This document shows positions 1 to 7,447 of a DNA stretch of 22,352 nt, one piece after another. The stretch's first letter is position 1; each line of letters starts with the position of its first letter. The position numbers and the translations under genes were made by a program. The notes beneath the pieces were generated by a model. The model searched no databases and was not told the origin of the DNA. It saw only the letters and a program-made list of their open reading frames with translations. Location of the stretch: IMG/VR virus record IMGVR_UViG_3300030108_001010, positions 1 to 22,352 of that record; one strand, given 5' to 3'. Origin of the DNA: a virus.

Positions 1-594
1 ACAATGCAACAAGTATACGAAACCGTAGTGACAAAAAATAAAGAAAACAAAGTCAAGGAATTTACAATGCCAAGTAGTTTTATATCTATACTATCTGAAC
101 CTAAGTGCTATGATTATTTAAAAAATAATAATTGTTTACAAGCCAAACAAAAAGCAAAGGCAAGTTTTATGTATGATGTAAAACAACATAGAATTGTATT
201 TCTAATAAAAAACAAAGAAAAGGTTTTAGGTGCAGTTGGTAGAGCATTGACTTCAAAAGTATATCCTAAATGGTATATGTATGGTGGTAAGACATATCCA
301 TTCATTTGTGGTGATAGTGATGTGGCAATCTTGGTAGAAGACTGTGCGAGTGCATGTGCCGTGTCTGGTATTTATACAGGAGTAGCTTTGATGGGTACAA
401 GTTTACCAGATAGTTATATACCTATACTCAAAGAAAAGTTCAAGAAAGTTATAGTTGCATTAGACCGGGATGCAACAACCAAGTCATTTGACATAAGCGA
501 GAAACTAAAGTATTATATACCTAGTGAGGTTAGAATATTAAATGATGATCTTAAATATTTTAATGAACAACAAATTACGGAGGTATTACGATGA
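1..594 (+). CDS. DNA primase, TOPRIM catalytic part (5' end outside window)
   Basis: This gene makes RNA primers for phage DNA replication. Numbering from the Met at base 4, residues about 35-92 resemble the RNA-polymerase domain of T7 gp4-type primases (YDYLKNNNC, then RIVF and VGAxGR-like segments). A TOPRIM fold follows, with catalytic Glu112 in VEDCASA, the GTS loop at 131-133 and the metal-binding DRD at 154-156. The frame is open back to base 1, and the zinc-binding N-terminal domain of this family is missing. The true start is therefore probably upstream of the window, and the ATG at 4 is likely internal. No helicase domain is attached; a separate helicase gene begins at 2404. The stop overlaps the next gene by 4 bases. 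Confidence 0.85.
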   Translation, partial: TMQQVYETVVTKNKENKVKEFTMPSSFISILSEPKCYDYLKNNNCLQAKQKAKASFMYDVKQHRIVFLIKNKEKVLGAVGRALTSKVYPKWYMYGGKTYPFICGDSDVAILVEDCASACAVSGIYTGVALMGTSLPDSYIPILKEKFKKVIVALDRDATTKSFDISEKLKYYIPSEVRILNDDLKYFNEQQITEVLR

Positions 595-1070
595 ACATAT
601 TTTTTCTAGATAAAAATCCACAGAAAGCTGCAGAGTATTTATGTGATAAGCATGTGCCTAAAATGTTATTAGAATCATCCCAAATGCTGTGCACTGCAGT
701 ACAAAGGCATCTGGGTATTATTGAAGATCTGTATAAACCTGCATACCCTAAACATCCTATGACTATTTGGGTTGGCGAAAGTCAAGGAAACTTTAGTTGG
801 GCATTAAGAAATGCTCTATCAATTAATCAAGAATATGAAAAAAGATTTCACAAAAAACATAAATCAATGCGTGTAATTAATTATATTAGGTATTGGGCAT
901 TTCATTATGATATGCCTGGAGGAGAAATGAAAGCCCCACCTCAGTGTATGCCTGACAAATACAAAGCAAATGATTATGTTGTTGCATATAGAAAATATTA
1001 TAAAGGTGATAAGTCTTATTTTGCTAAATGGTCTAAAGGCACAGACTCGCCTCATTGGTGGGTTGTGTGA
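591..1070 (+). CDS. Conserved phage protein, function unknown
   Basis: This 159-aa protein has the look of a family I remember as common in tailed phages and usually annotated hypothetical. It begins MNIFFLDKNPQKAA, then CDKHVPKMLLES at 18-29, HP at 55-56, APPQCMPDKY at 115-124 and AYRKYY at 132-137, and ends in a Trp-rich KWSKG...HWW segment. The conserved His, Lys, Asp and Trp residues suggest an enzyme or nucleic-acid-binding protein, but I cannot assign a reaction. There is no signal peptide or membrane segment. A strong GGAGGT at 579-584 sits six bases before the ATG, and the start overlaps the primase stop as ATGA. Its place between primase and methyltransferase suggests a role in DNA metabolism (inference). 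Confidence 0.85.
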   Translation: MNIFFLDKNPQKAAEYLCDKHVPKMLLESSQMLCTAVQRHLGIIEDLYKPAYPKHPMTIWVGESQGNFSWALRNALSINQEYEKRFHKKHKSMRVINYIRYWAFHYDMPGGEMKAPPQCMPDKYKANDYVVAYRKYYKGDKSYFAKWSKGTDSPHWWVV

Positions 1071-1240
1071 TGCTTAGAGCCTTCTTGACAGACGAAACTA
1101 CAAATGTTATTGTGAATTATGTTTACGCTTATCTAAAAGATAAACCGAAAACAAAGAGAAACATAAAAGCTGCAATATTATTAGCACAAAACGAAATAAT
1201 TTTGCACATTAGGAAAGGCAAGAAAAATGGAAAAAAGTAA
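1070..1240 (+). CDS. Small basic hypothetical protein (56 aa)
   Basis: I do not recognise this gene. I start it at the ATG at 1070, which overlaps the upstream stop as TGATG, rather than at an in-frame ATG at 1055 that would lie inside the previous gene. The product is MLRAFLTDETTNVI followed by a predicted helical segment and a Lys-rich tail (HIRKGKKNGKK). It has no Cys motifs, signal peptide or membrane helix. Its last 14 bases overlap the methyltransferase gene, and the Lys-rich tail codons supply the AGGAAAGG ribosome site used by that gene. It may serve partly as a translational coupler (inference). Confidence 0.65.
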   Translation: MLRAFLTDETTNVIVNYVYAYLKDKPKTKRNIKAAILLAQNEIILHIRKGKKNGKK

Positions 1241-2180
1241 AGTAAATGTTTTATCGTTATTTGATGGTATGTCCTGTGGTCAGATAGCTTTAAAAAACTT
1301 AGGTATAGAGATAGGAAAGTATTATGCATCTGAAATAGATAAGTATGCTATGAAGATAGCGAAGAAAAACTTTCCTGATATAATTCATGTGGGTGATGTC
1401 ACAGAGTTAGATGCAACAAACCTGGATATAGATCTACTGATAGGCGGATCTCCTTGTCAGGGTTTTAGTTTTGCAGGTAAGCAGTTAAAGTTTGATGATC
1501 CGAGAAGTAAACTATTTTTTGAGTTTGTAAGAATAAAAGAAGAGACAAAGCCAAGATGGTTCTTGTTAGAGAATGTAAAGATGAAACAAGATGCTCAAGA
1601 TATTATTACAAAATACATGGGAGTAAAACCTATAGAAATAAATTCAAGTTTATTATCTGCACAAAGTAGAAAAAGATTATATTGGACTAATATACCTTTT
1701 GATAAAGACATCGAAGACAAAGGCATACTTCTTAGAGATATTCTAGACAAAGAAACAAATGAAGCTGCAGTTCCTATCAACGAAAGAAACGCCAGACATT
1801 TCAGAAGAACAGATCAAAAGGGTTTATGTATGACAGCCACAATGTATAAAGGTGCAGGCAACAATGGTTGTACTTTAGTTGGCATGGCCTCAGATATAAA
1901 TGGGCACGATATTTTAAAAAGAGTATATAGTCCTAATGGTAAGTCACCCACATTAAATAGTATGGGTGGAGGTAATCGTGAACCAAAAGTTGACATAAGC
2001 ACAGAACATGATATAACTAAAGATAGATGGAGAAAGCTGACAGTCACAGAATGCGAAAGGTTACAGACTGTTCCTGTTGGTTATACAGAGGGTGTATCAA
2101 ATACACAAAGATATAAGATGTTAGGAAATGGGTGGACAGTAGATGTTATTTCACATATACTCAAAGGTATGACTATATGA
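1227..2180 (+). CDS. dcm: DNA (cytosine-5) methyltransferase, orphan
   Basis: This 317-aa enzyme transfers a methyl group from S-adenosylmethionine to C5 of cytosine in DNA. All core motifs are present in order. Motif I is LFDGMSCGQIAL (11-22), binding SAM. Motif IV is GGSPCQGFSFAG with catalytic Cys77. Motif VI is ENV (115-117), motif VIII is QSRKRLYWTN (146-155), motif IX is LTVTECERLQ (271-280), and motif X ends GNGW (300-303). The target-recognition region is about 160-270 and includes RVYSPNGKSPTLNSMGGGN. No restriction endonuclease lies next to it, so it is an orphan, most likely protecting phage DNA from host restriction or marking it. It sits between the primase and helicase genes. 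AGGAAAGG lies just before the ATG. Confidence 0.95.
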   Translation: MEKSKVNVLSLFDGMSCGQIALKNLGIEIGKYYASEIDKYAMKIAKKNFPDIIHVGDVTELDATNLDIDLLIGGSPCQGFSFAGKQLKFDDPRSKLFFEFVRIKEETKPRWFLLENVKMKQDAQDIITKYMGVKPIEINSSLLSAQSRKRLYWTNIPFDKDIEDKGILLRDILDKETNEAAVPINERNARHFRRTDQKGLCMTATMYKGAGNNGCTLVGMASDINGHDILKRVYSPNGKSPTLNSMGGGNREPKVDISTEHDITKDRWRKLTVTECERLQTVPVGYTEGVSNTQRYKMLGNGWTVDVISHILKGMTI

Positions 2181-2404
2181 ATATGGCATTTAAGTCTTGG
2201 GTTATGGATGAACAAATGAAGGAGGAAGAGGAGCAGCTAATGAAAGAAGAAACCGAAAGAAAAGAAAAAGCAAAGAAAGAAAAGAAAAAGTGCCTCACTT
2301 GTAATAATCCTTTCGAAAGCAAAGGTAAGTTCAATAGAGTTTGTAATGATTGCAAAAGAACAGAGTATTGGGGTACAGGAAACGACTACAGGGTGATTGT
2401 ATAA
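2177..2404 (+). CDS. Small zinc-ribbon protein
   Basis: This 75-aa protein starts at the ATG at 2177, which overlaps the methyltransferase stop as ATGA; a longer in-frame start at 2132 would lie inside that gene. Residues 10-38 are a highly charged Glu/Lys helix. After it comes a four-cysteine zinc site: Cys39 and Cys42 (CLTC), then Cys56 and Cys59 (CNDC), with an NR just before the second pair. Zinc ribbons of this kind usually bind nucleic acid or mediate protein contacts. The target is unknown. Position just before the helicase suggests a replication or transcription accessory role (inference). The stop overlaps the helicase start as TAATG. Confidence 0.7.
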   Translation: MNMAFKSWVMDEQMKEEEEQLMKEETERKEKAKKEKKKCLTCNNPFESKGKFNRVCNDCKRTEYWGTGNDYRVIV

Positions 2405-3615
2405 TGATAGAAAAAGAACTAATAAAATTGCTACTTAAAAAAGATTTTTATACAAAAAACAAAGCAAAGTTATCAAAAGAATTATTTACAAATGGCACAG
2501 GTGATTTGTATAATACGATAGCAAAGGCACATAAAGACTCTGAAAACGATTTAACTTTGAATGAAGTATCTACATTGTACACTGATGTAGATAATCCAGC
2601 TCTTACTAGAGTTGCAAAACAGAATTTTCAATCTTTGATTGAAGATATACAAGATGCATCTTTACCGAATGAAAAGATAGCCAACAACATATTAGAGTCG
2701 CTACATAAGCGAAGACAAGCAAATAGAATTGCGGTGTTAGCTACTGAAATCTATAATGGTAAAGATGCAGACTTCACAGAAATAAAAAAATGTTTAGAAA
2801 CTTCTATAGATGATATAGGAGATGACTATGAATATATTACCTCTGATGTGGGCGAGTTAGTTGAACAATTGAAGGACAACACAAGATTTAAATTTAACCT
2901 GAAACCTTTGCAAGAACGGGTGCATGGCGTAGGTGATGGTAATCTTGTGATTATTTTTGCTCGTCCCGAAAGCGGCAAGACCGCTTTTTGGGTTAATCTG
3001 ATTGCAGGTGTCGGTGGCTTCGCATCTCAAGGTGCTAAAGTTTGTGCTTTGATAAACGAAGAGCCTGCAATTAGAACCCAAATGAGATTAATCAATGCAC
3101 ATACAGGTATGACATTTGATGAAATAAAACAAGATACTGCCCTGGCAAATAAGAAATGGGCAGAGATCAAAAAAAATGTTAAGATACTAGATACTGTGGA
3201 TTGGGATTTAGCTAAAGTTGATGAGTTAGTAGCGAAAGAAAAGCCTGATATAATAGTTATTGACCAACTAGATAAAGTTGGAGTAGCAGGAAACTTTGCT
3301 CGTACTGATGAAAAACTTAGGGCTATATACACAGGTGCTAGGGAGATTGCAAAAAGAAATAATTGTTGTGTTGTAGCAATCTCTCAAGCATCTGCTGATG
3401 CACAAGGTAAACTTGACATAACATTTGATATGATGGAGAATAGTAGAACAGGTAAAGCTGCAGAAGCAGATATCATTATTGGTGTTGGGTATAGAGATAA
3501 AGTAGATATGGATAAAAACTTGAGAGGATTAAATATAACTAAAAATAAAATCACAGGCTGGCATGGTATGATACCTTGTATGATTGTACCAGAATTATCG
3601 AGGTATGAAGAATGA
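2404..3615 (+). CDS. Replicative DNA helicase, DnaB/RecA-like fold
   Basis: This 403-aa hexameric-type helicase would unwind DNA at the phage fork. I start it at 2404 (TAATG overlap with the zinc-ribbon gene) rather than at the in-frame ATG at 2350. The N-terminal ~150 residues are helical and DnaB-like. The RecA-type motor has Walker A ARPESGKT (186-193), the glutamates of INEEP (219-220), Walker B DIIVIDQLD with Asp287, and the sensor segment AISQAS with Gln328. A late TGKAAEADIIIGVGY segment resembles the arginine-finger region of this family. T7 gp4 joins primase and helicase in one chain; here they are separate genes. The stop overlaps the polymerase start as ATGA. Confidence 0.9.
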   Translation: MIEKELIKLLLKKDFYTKNKAKLSKELFTNGTGDLYNTIAKAHKDSENDLTLNEVSTLYTDVDNPALTRVAKQNFQSLIEDIQDASLPNEKIANNILESLHKRRQANRIAVLATEIYNGKDADFTEIKKCLETSIDDIGDDYEYITSDVGELVEQLKDNTRFKFNLKPLQERVHGVGDGNLVIIFARPESGKTAFWVNLIAGVGGFASQGAKVCALINEEPAIRTQMRLINAHTGMTFDEIKQDTALANKKWAEIKKNVKILDTVDWDLAKVDELVAKEKPDIIVIDQLDKVGVAGNFARTDEKLRAIYTGAREIAKRNNCCVVAISQASADAQGKLDITFDMMENSRTGKAAEADIIIGVGYRDKVDMDKNLRGLNITKNKITGWHGMIPCMIVPELSRYEE

Positions 3616-5648
3616 TAACTACATTTGATGTAGAGACTAGCTTCCAAGTTACAGAAGAAGGTAAACTAGACCCTTCATCTAAAAATCCTGATAACTTTTT
3701 AATATCTATGGGATTAAATGATGAGTATATATTTTTTAAACACAGAGAGTATCATGGCACACCAAATAGAAAAGTTGTACAAGATATGTTAGACAAAACT
3801 ACTTTATTAGTTGGCCACAATATTAAGTTTGATTTAATTTGGTTATGGGAGTCCGGGTTTAAATATACAGGTAGAGTATACGATACAATGGTTGGAGAGT
3901 ATCTTTTAAACAGAGGAATGAAGACAAGTTTAAAATTAAAAGATTGTTGTATGAGAAGAAGCGTTACACAAAAGTCAGACTTGATGGATGGCTTTATAAA
4001 AAACAAAACTTCATTTGAGAATGTGCCTATAAAAATGTTAGAAGAGTATGGTAGGTTTGATATTAAATCTACACGATCTTTATTTGATGCACAGATCAAA
4101 CAATTTAAAAATCCAAAAAATAAACAATTAGTTAAGACTGTAAAGATGATGTGTGAGTTTTTGGTTGTCTTGGCAAAAATGGAAAACAATGGTATTTTCA
4201 TTGATAATCAAGCACTTTTGCAGGTTGAAAAAGATTTTCAAGAAGAGCATGATCAGCTAAGAGTGCAGCTAGACGAGATAATTTATGAGAAGATGGGTGA
4301 CACAGCTATCAATCCTTCTAGTCCTGAACAGTTATCCTGGCTAATATATGGTGCTAAAGTTACAGATAAAAAGAAATGGGCAGTACAATTTAATTTAGGT
4401 ATAGATAAGATTACAAAGAAACCAAAGAAAAGATTTCAATATTCTAAGTTAGAATTAAAAAAGATATGTCAAATGTATCTATGCCCTATATACAAAACAA
4501 AAGCAGAGCAATGCAGTTCTTGTAGTGGTAAAGGCTATGTGCAAAAAATGAAAGTAAATGGACAGCCTTTTAAAAATTTAAGTAAGTGTATAGACTGTTC
4601 TGCAAAAGGTTTTGTTTATGTAAACACAAAAGAACGAGCAGGATTTGGTGTTACTGCTGACTCTTACATGGATGCTGCAGAAGGTGGTTTTAAAACTGAT
4701 AAGAATACTTTATTAAAAATAGGCATGAAAGGTAATCAAGAACTAAAAGATTTTGTAGAAAAGATATCCAGGTACAATGCTCTTGATACATATTTAAAAA
4801 CTTTTGTTGAAGGTATAAAGAAACATAAAACGCAAAGTAATTATTTATTTCCAAACTTTATGCAATGTATTACTACTACAGGTAGATTATCTAGTCGTGA
4901 TCCTAACTTCCAAAATCAACCAAGAGGTGGTACATTTCCTATCAGAAAAGTTATAAGATCAAGATTTAACAATGGCAAAATTATGGAAATAGATTTTGCA
5001 CAATTAGAGTTTAGAGTTGCTGTCTTTCTTTCAAAAGATAGGCAGGGGCTACAGGATATAAAAGATGGTGTAGATGTTCATCAGTTTACTGCTGACACTA
5101 TAGGCTGTGACAGACAGAATGCCAAGGCACACACATTCAAACCTTTGTATGGTGGTATGTCAGGCACTGCAGATGAGAAAAGATACTACACAGCATTCTT
5201 AAAAAAATATCCTGATATAAAAGTTTGGCATGATAAACTGCAAGATCAAGCAATACGGCACAAAGTCGTGACGCTACCTACAGGTAGACAATACGCTTTT
5301 CCAAATGCAGAACGCATGCCATGGGGTGGCTCCAGCTTTTCAACACAGATAAAAAATTATCCTGTGCAGGGCTTTGCCACAGCTGACATTGTTCCTTTAG
5401 CGTGTATCCTTTCTCAAAAATTGCTAGAGGACAATGGCACAAAGAGCATCTTAATCAATACTGTCCATGACTCTATAGTGGCTGATGTTTTTCCTGGTGA
5501 GGAAAAGATCGTAGCTGATTGTCTAAAAAATGGTTGTCTTGGTGTTGTTGATAAAATGAGAGAAATGTATGGTATTGATTTCGATGTTCCACTAGATGTA
5601 GAAATAAAGGCAGGATCTAATTGGTTAGATACCTCTGTTTTTGTTTGA
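3612..5648 (+). CDS. polA: DNA polymerase, family A, with 3'-5' exonuclease and DnaJ-like zinc insertion
   Basis: This 678-aa protein replicates the phage genome. The N-terminal proofreading exonuclease has DVE at 6-8 (Exo I), HNIKFD with Asp74 (Exo II) and YGRFD with Asp150 (Exo III). The polymerase has motif A DFAQLEFR (Asp461, Glu466, Arg468), motif B RQNAKAHTFKPLYGG (Arg501, Lys505, Phe509, Tyr513) and motif C VHDS (His619, Asp620). Phe509 occupies the O-helix place of E. coli Pol I Phe762. Between the two domains is a cysteine-rich insertion: Cys286, Cys291, then two DnaJ-type CxxC units, CSSCSGKG (301-308) and CIDCSAKG (326-333). I recall such a partial DnaJ domain from the HMO-2011 polymerase. 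GAGGT precedes the ATG by about seven bases. The AT-rich promoter region begins at its stop codon. Confidence 0.96.
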   Translation: MITTFDVETSFQVTEEGKLDPSSKNPDNFLISMGLNDEYIFFKHREYHGTPNRKVVQDMLDKTTLLVGHNIKFDLIWLWESGFKYTGRVYDTMVGEYLLNRGMKTSLKLKDCCMRRSVTQKSDLMDGFIKNKTSFENVPIKMLEEYGRFDIKSTRSLFDAQIKQFKNPKNKQLVKTVKMMCEFLVVLAKMENNGIFIDNQALLQVEKDFQEEHDQLRVQLDEIIYEKMGDTAINPSSPEQLSWLIYGAKVTDKKKWAVQFNLGIDKITKKPKKRFQYSKLELKKICQMYLCPIYKTKAEQCSSCSGKGYVQKMKVNGQPFKNLSKCIDCSAKGFVYVNTKERAGFGVTADSYMDAAEGGFKTDKNTLLKIGMKGNQELKDFVEKISRYNALDTYLKTFVEGIKKHKTQSNYLFPNFMQCITTTGRLSSRDPNFQNQPRGGTFPIRKVIRSRFNNGKIMEIDFAQLEFRVAVFLSKDRQGLQDIKDGVDVHQFTADTIGCDRQNAKAHTFKPLYGGMSGTADEKRYYTAFLKKYPDIKVWHDKLQDQAIRHKVVTLPTGRQYAFPNAERMPWGGSSFSTQIKNYPVQGFATADIVPLACILSQKLLEDNGTKSILINTVHDSIVADVFPGEEKIVADCLKNGCLGVVDKMREMYGIDFDVPLDVEIKAGSNWLDTSVFV

Positions 5649-5672
5649 CAAATTTAATATATATAGTAATAT
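5645..5672 (+). promoter_or_regulatory. Candidate sigma70-type promoter
   Basis: A perfect -35 hexamer TTGACA (5645-5650) overlaps the polymerase stop codon. After 16 bases comes TAATAT (5667-5672), which matches the -10 consensus at four of six positions. TATAGT (5662-5667) and TATTAT (5672-5677) are alternative -10 boxes with worse spacing. It lies in the only sizeable gap of the rightward operon and would raise expression of the ssDNA-binding candidate. AT-rich DNA gives many chance -10 matches, so the intact -35 and the location carry most of the weight. Confidence 0.45.
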
Positions 5673-5676
5673 ATTA
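5655..5676. repeat. AT-only inverted repeat in the promoter gap
   Basis: TAATATAT (5655-5662) is perfectly inverted as ATATATTA (5669-5676) around a six-base spacer. It overlaps the candidate -10 box. It could be an operator half-site pair, a weak mRNA hairpin or simply a chance product of AT-rich sequence. All eight pairs are A-T, so the hairpin would be weak. Confidence 0.3.
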
Positions 5677-5690
5677 TTATAAATAAGCAC

Positions 5691-5697
5691 AGGAGGT
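5691..5697 (+). promoter_or_regulatory. Strong Shine-Dalgarno (AGGAGGT)
   Basis: A full AGGAGGT lies five bases before the ATG at 5703. It is the strongest ribosome site in the rightward operon and fits a protein needed in high copy, such as an ssDNA-binding protein. Confidence 0.75.
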
Positions 5698-5702
5698 GCA
5701 GA

Positions 5703-6560
5703 ATGAATAATGAAGTACAAGCTTTTCATAATTTAAGTACGGAAGAGATTATGAAAATGACAGGTCAAGATGACGGATCTCAGATGGGGTCTGGCACTTT
5801 ACCCAGGCTAACAATAAATAGAGCTGCCGAGGATGATGATGGTAATCCATTAAGGGCAGGAGTTTATACTATTTATGATCCTGAATCAGAAGACAGAGTG
5901 TATGGTTTAAAAGATAAGCCTGCACAGTTCAGGCCATTTATAAATGCGTACCAATACATGGAGTATGATGCAAATGATAATAAATATGCATCAACATCAG
6001 TAATATTTAAGTCTTGGAAAGACGAACCTATTGACACCAAAGGTGGTGTGAGATGTGGTAAAGTCATTGGTAAAGATAAAGAACAGTTGACTGATGCAGA
6101 GATAGATGCACAAAAACATATAAAGTGTTATAGACTTGTATATGGATTGCTAAGTATGGAATGTACAAAAGCAAATGGAGATGCTACAGCTATAAAAGAT
6201 ATGCCTGTTCTTTGGAGAGTCACGGGTATGAACTTTAAACCTATTGGAGAAACCTTAAAAGGTTTAAAAGGTAGAAATAGTTTGATGTTTAATCACACAT
6301 TAAATCTTTCTAGTAAAAGAAAAAAGAATGGTGATAACATATTCTACATAGCTTCTATATCTGTTGATGATAAACAGGTAGAGTTTTCTAAAAAAGATCT
6401 AGAACACATGGATATGTTTAATGATCTTATAAATGAAGAAAACTTAAAAGTGTCAGAACAATGGAAGCAGGCCAATGCCACTAGTAAAAGTGACGCTGAA
6501 AGTGCAAAAGTAGTTGAGGCTGTTACAGAGGATTCACCAGAAGAATTCTTGGCAACTTAA
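5703..6560 (+). CDS. Probable ssDNA-binding protein
   Basis: This 285-aa protein has no motif that proves its role. The assignment is inferred from four things. The central part (about 33-125) is beta-rich with aromatic residues (LPRLTINR, AGVYTIYD, FRPFINAYQYMEYD, VIFKSW), as in OB-fold proteins. The C-terminus is an acidic tail (VTEDSPEEFLAT), the usual partner-binding feature of phage and bacterial SSBs. It sits between the polymerase and a recombination-type nuclease. Finally, it is the only rightward gene with its own promoter candidate and a full Shine-Dalgarno. The three cysteines (118, 142, 154) do not form a zinc motif. A structural or recombination mediator role is possible instead. 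The stop overlaps the next start as TAATG. Confidence 0.55.
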   Translation: MNNEVQAFHNLSTEEIMKMTGQDDGSQMGSGTLPRLTINRAAEDDDGNPLRAGVYTIYDPESEDRVYGLKDKPAQFRPFINAYQYMEYDANDNKYASTSVIFKSWKDEPIDTKGGVRCGKVIGKDKEQLTDAEIDAQKHIKCYRLVYGLLSMECTKANGDATAIKDMPVLWRVTGMNFKPIGETLKGLKGRNSLMFNHTLNLSSKRKKNGDNIFYIASISVDDKQVEFSKKDLEHMDMFNDLINEENLKVSEQWKQANATSKSDAESAKVVEAVTEDSPEEFLAT

Positions 6561-7447
6561 TGTCTTCAATATTAAATAGAGTACAGATGTTTCTCACAGA
6601 GGCTAACAAAGCCTCTGTGGATATTTCTAGCACAATAGTAAATGAATTTGGAGAGGCTTGTAAACAAGCTTTTAAAAAACAGTTTACAGATACAAGGGAG
6701 AATAAATTTAGAATAAGAATGTCTAGTATAGGTAGACCTCTGTGCCAATTACAAATGGAAAAGTCTGGTGCAGAGGCAGAGCCTATGCCTTACAACGCAA
6801 AGATGAGAAACTTATTTGGAGATCTTATAGAGGCTTCTGCAGTTGCTATAATGAAAGCTGCAGGTATAAGAATAGAAGATTTACAAAAAGAAGTTAAATT
6901 AAAATTAGGAAAACAAACTATCAAAGGAACTTATGATGTTAAAATACAGAACAAAATATGGGATATAAAAAGTGCATCGCCTTACTCTTTTGATCACAAG
7001 TTTGGAGAAGACGGAGGCTTCGATGCCATATTAAAACAAGATACTTTTGGATATGTATCTCAAGGATATTTATATTCTAATGCAGAAAAAACAGATTTTG
7101 GTGGATGGATAGCCATAAATAAATCTACAGGGGAATGGTCTATAGCTGAAACACCTTTGTCTGATTCTAAATACTCTAAAGATGCTATAGAATTAGCACA
7201 AAAAAATATGGAAGCATTAGAATCTAATGCACCTTTTAAAAGATTATTCAAAGATGAAGAAGAGTTTTTTAATAAAAAGGCTACAGGCAATAGAACGCTA
7301 GGATTAGAGTGTAGATTTTGTGCATACAAAAAACCTTGTTGGGGTAAAAACTTACAGTATCTACCTCAACAACAATCAAAAGCATTAAATCCTAAATGGG
7401 TTTGGTACACTGAAGTAAATAATCCCAGGGAGGAAGTGAATGTCTGA
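6560..7447 (+). CDS. PD-(D/E)XK exonuclease, Cas4/RecB-like with probable Fe-S cluster
   Basis: This 295-aa nuclease has the core of the RecB/Cas4 family: FGDLIEA with Glu91, GTYD with Asp126, WDIKS with Asp135 and Lys137, and a YVSQGY helix with Gln168. One cysteine lies before the core (Cys62 in RPLCQLQ) and three follow it (Cys251, Cys254, Cys260 in ECRFCAYKKPCW). That one-plus-three pattern is the 4Fe-4S ligand arrangement of Cas4 and AddB nucleases. It probably resects DNA ends for phage recombination, genome maturation or host DNA breakdown. No CRISPR genes are nearby, so a Cas4 adaptation role is not supported. The start overlaps the upstream stop as TAATG, and the end overlaps the next gene by eight bases. 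Confidence 0.85.
   Translation: MSSILNRVQMFLTEANKASVDISSTIVNEFGEACKQAFKKQFTDTRENKFRIRMSSIGRPLCQLQMEKSGAEAEPMPYNAKMRNLFGDLIEASAVAIMKAAGIRIEDLQKEVKLKLGKQTIKGTYDVKIQNKIWDIKSASPYSFDHKFGEDGGFDAILKQDTFGYVSQGYLYSNAEKTDFGGWIAINKSTGEWSIAETPLSDSKYSKDAIELAQKNMEALESNAPFKRLFKDEEEFFNKKATGNRTLGLECRFCAYKKPCWGKNLQYLPQQQSKALNPKWVWYTEVNNPREEVNV

Noticed and set aside
4-6. ATG at base 4 as the true primase start
   Set aside because: The frame is open upstream, no ribosome site can be seen, and the family's zinc-binding domain is missing.
2350-2403. Longer N-terminal start for the helicase
   Set aside because: It would lie inside the zinc-ribbon gene. The TAATG at 2404 fits the coupling pattern of the operon.
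5651-5686. Replication origin
   Set aside because: It is AT-rich, but there are no iterons or initiator sites. A promoter explains it more simply.
6560-7447. CRISPR-associated cas4
   Set aside because: There is no CRISPR array and no cas1 or cas2 in the window. The context is phage replication.
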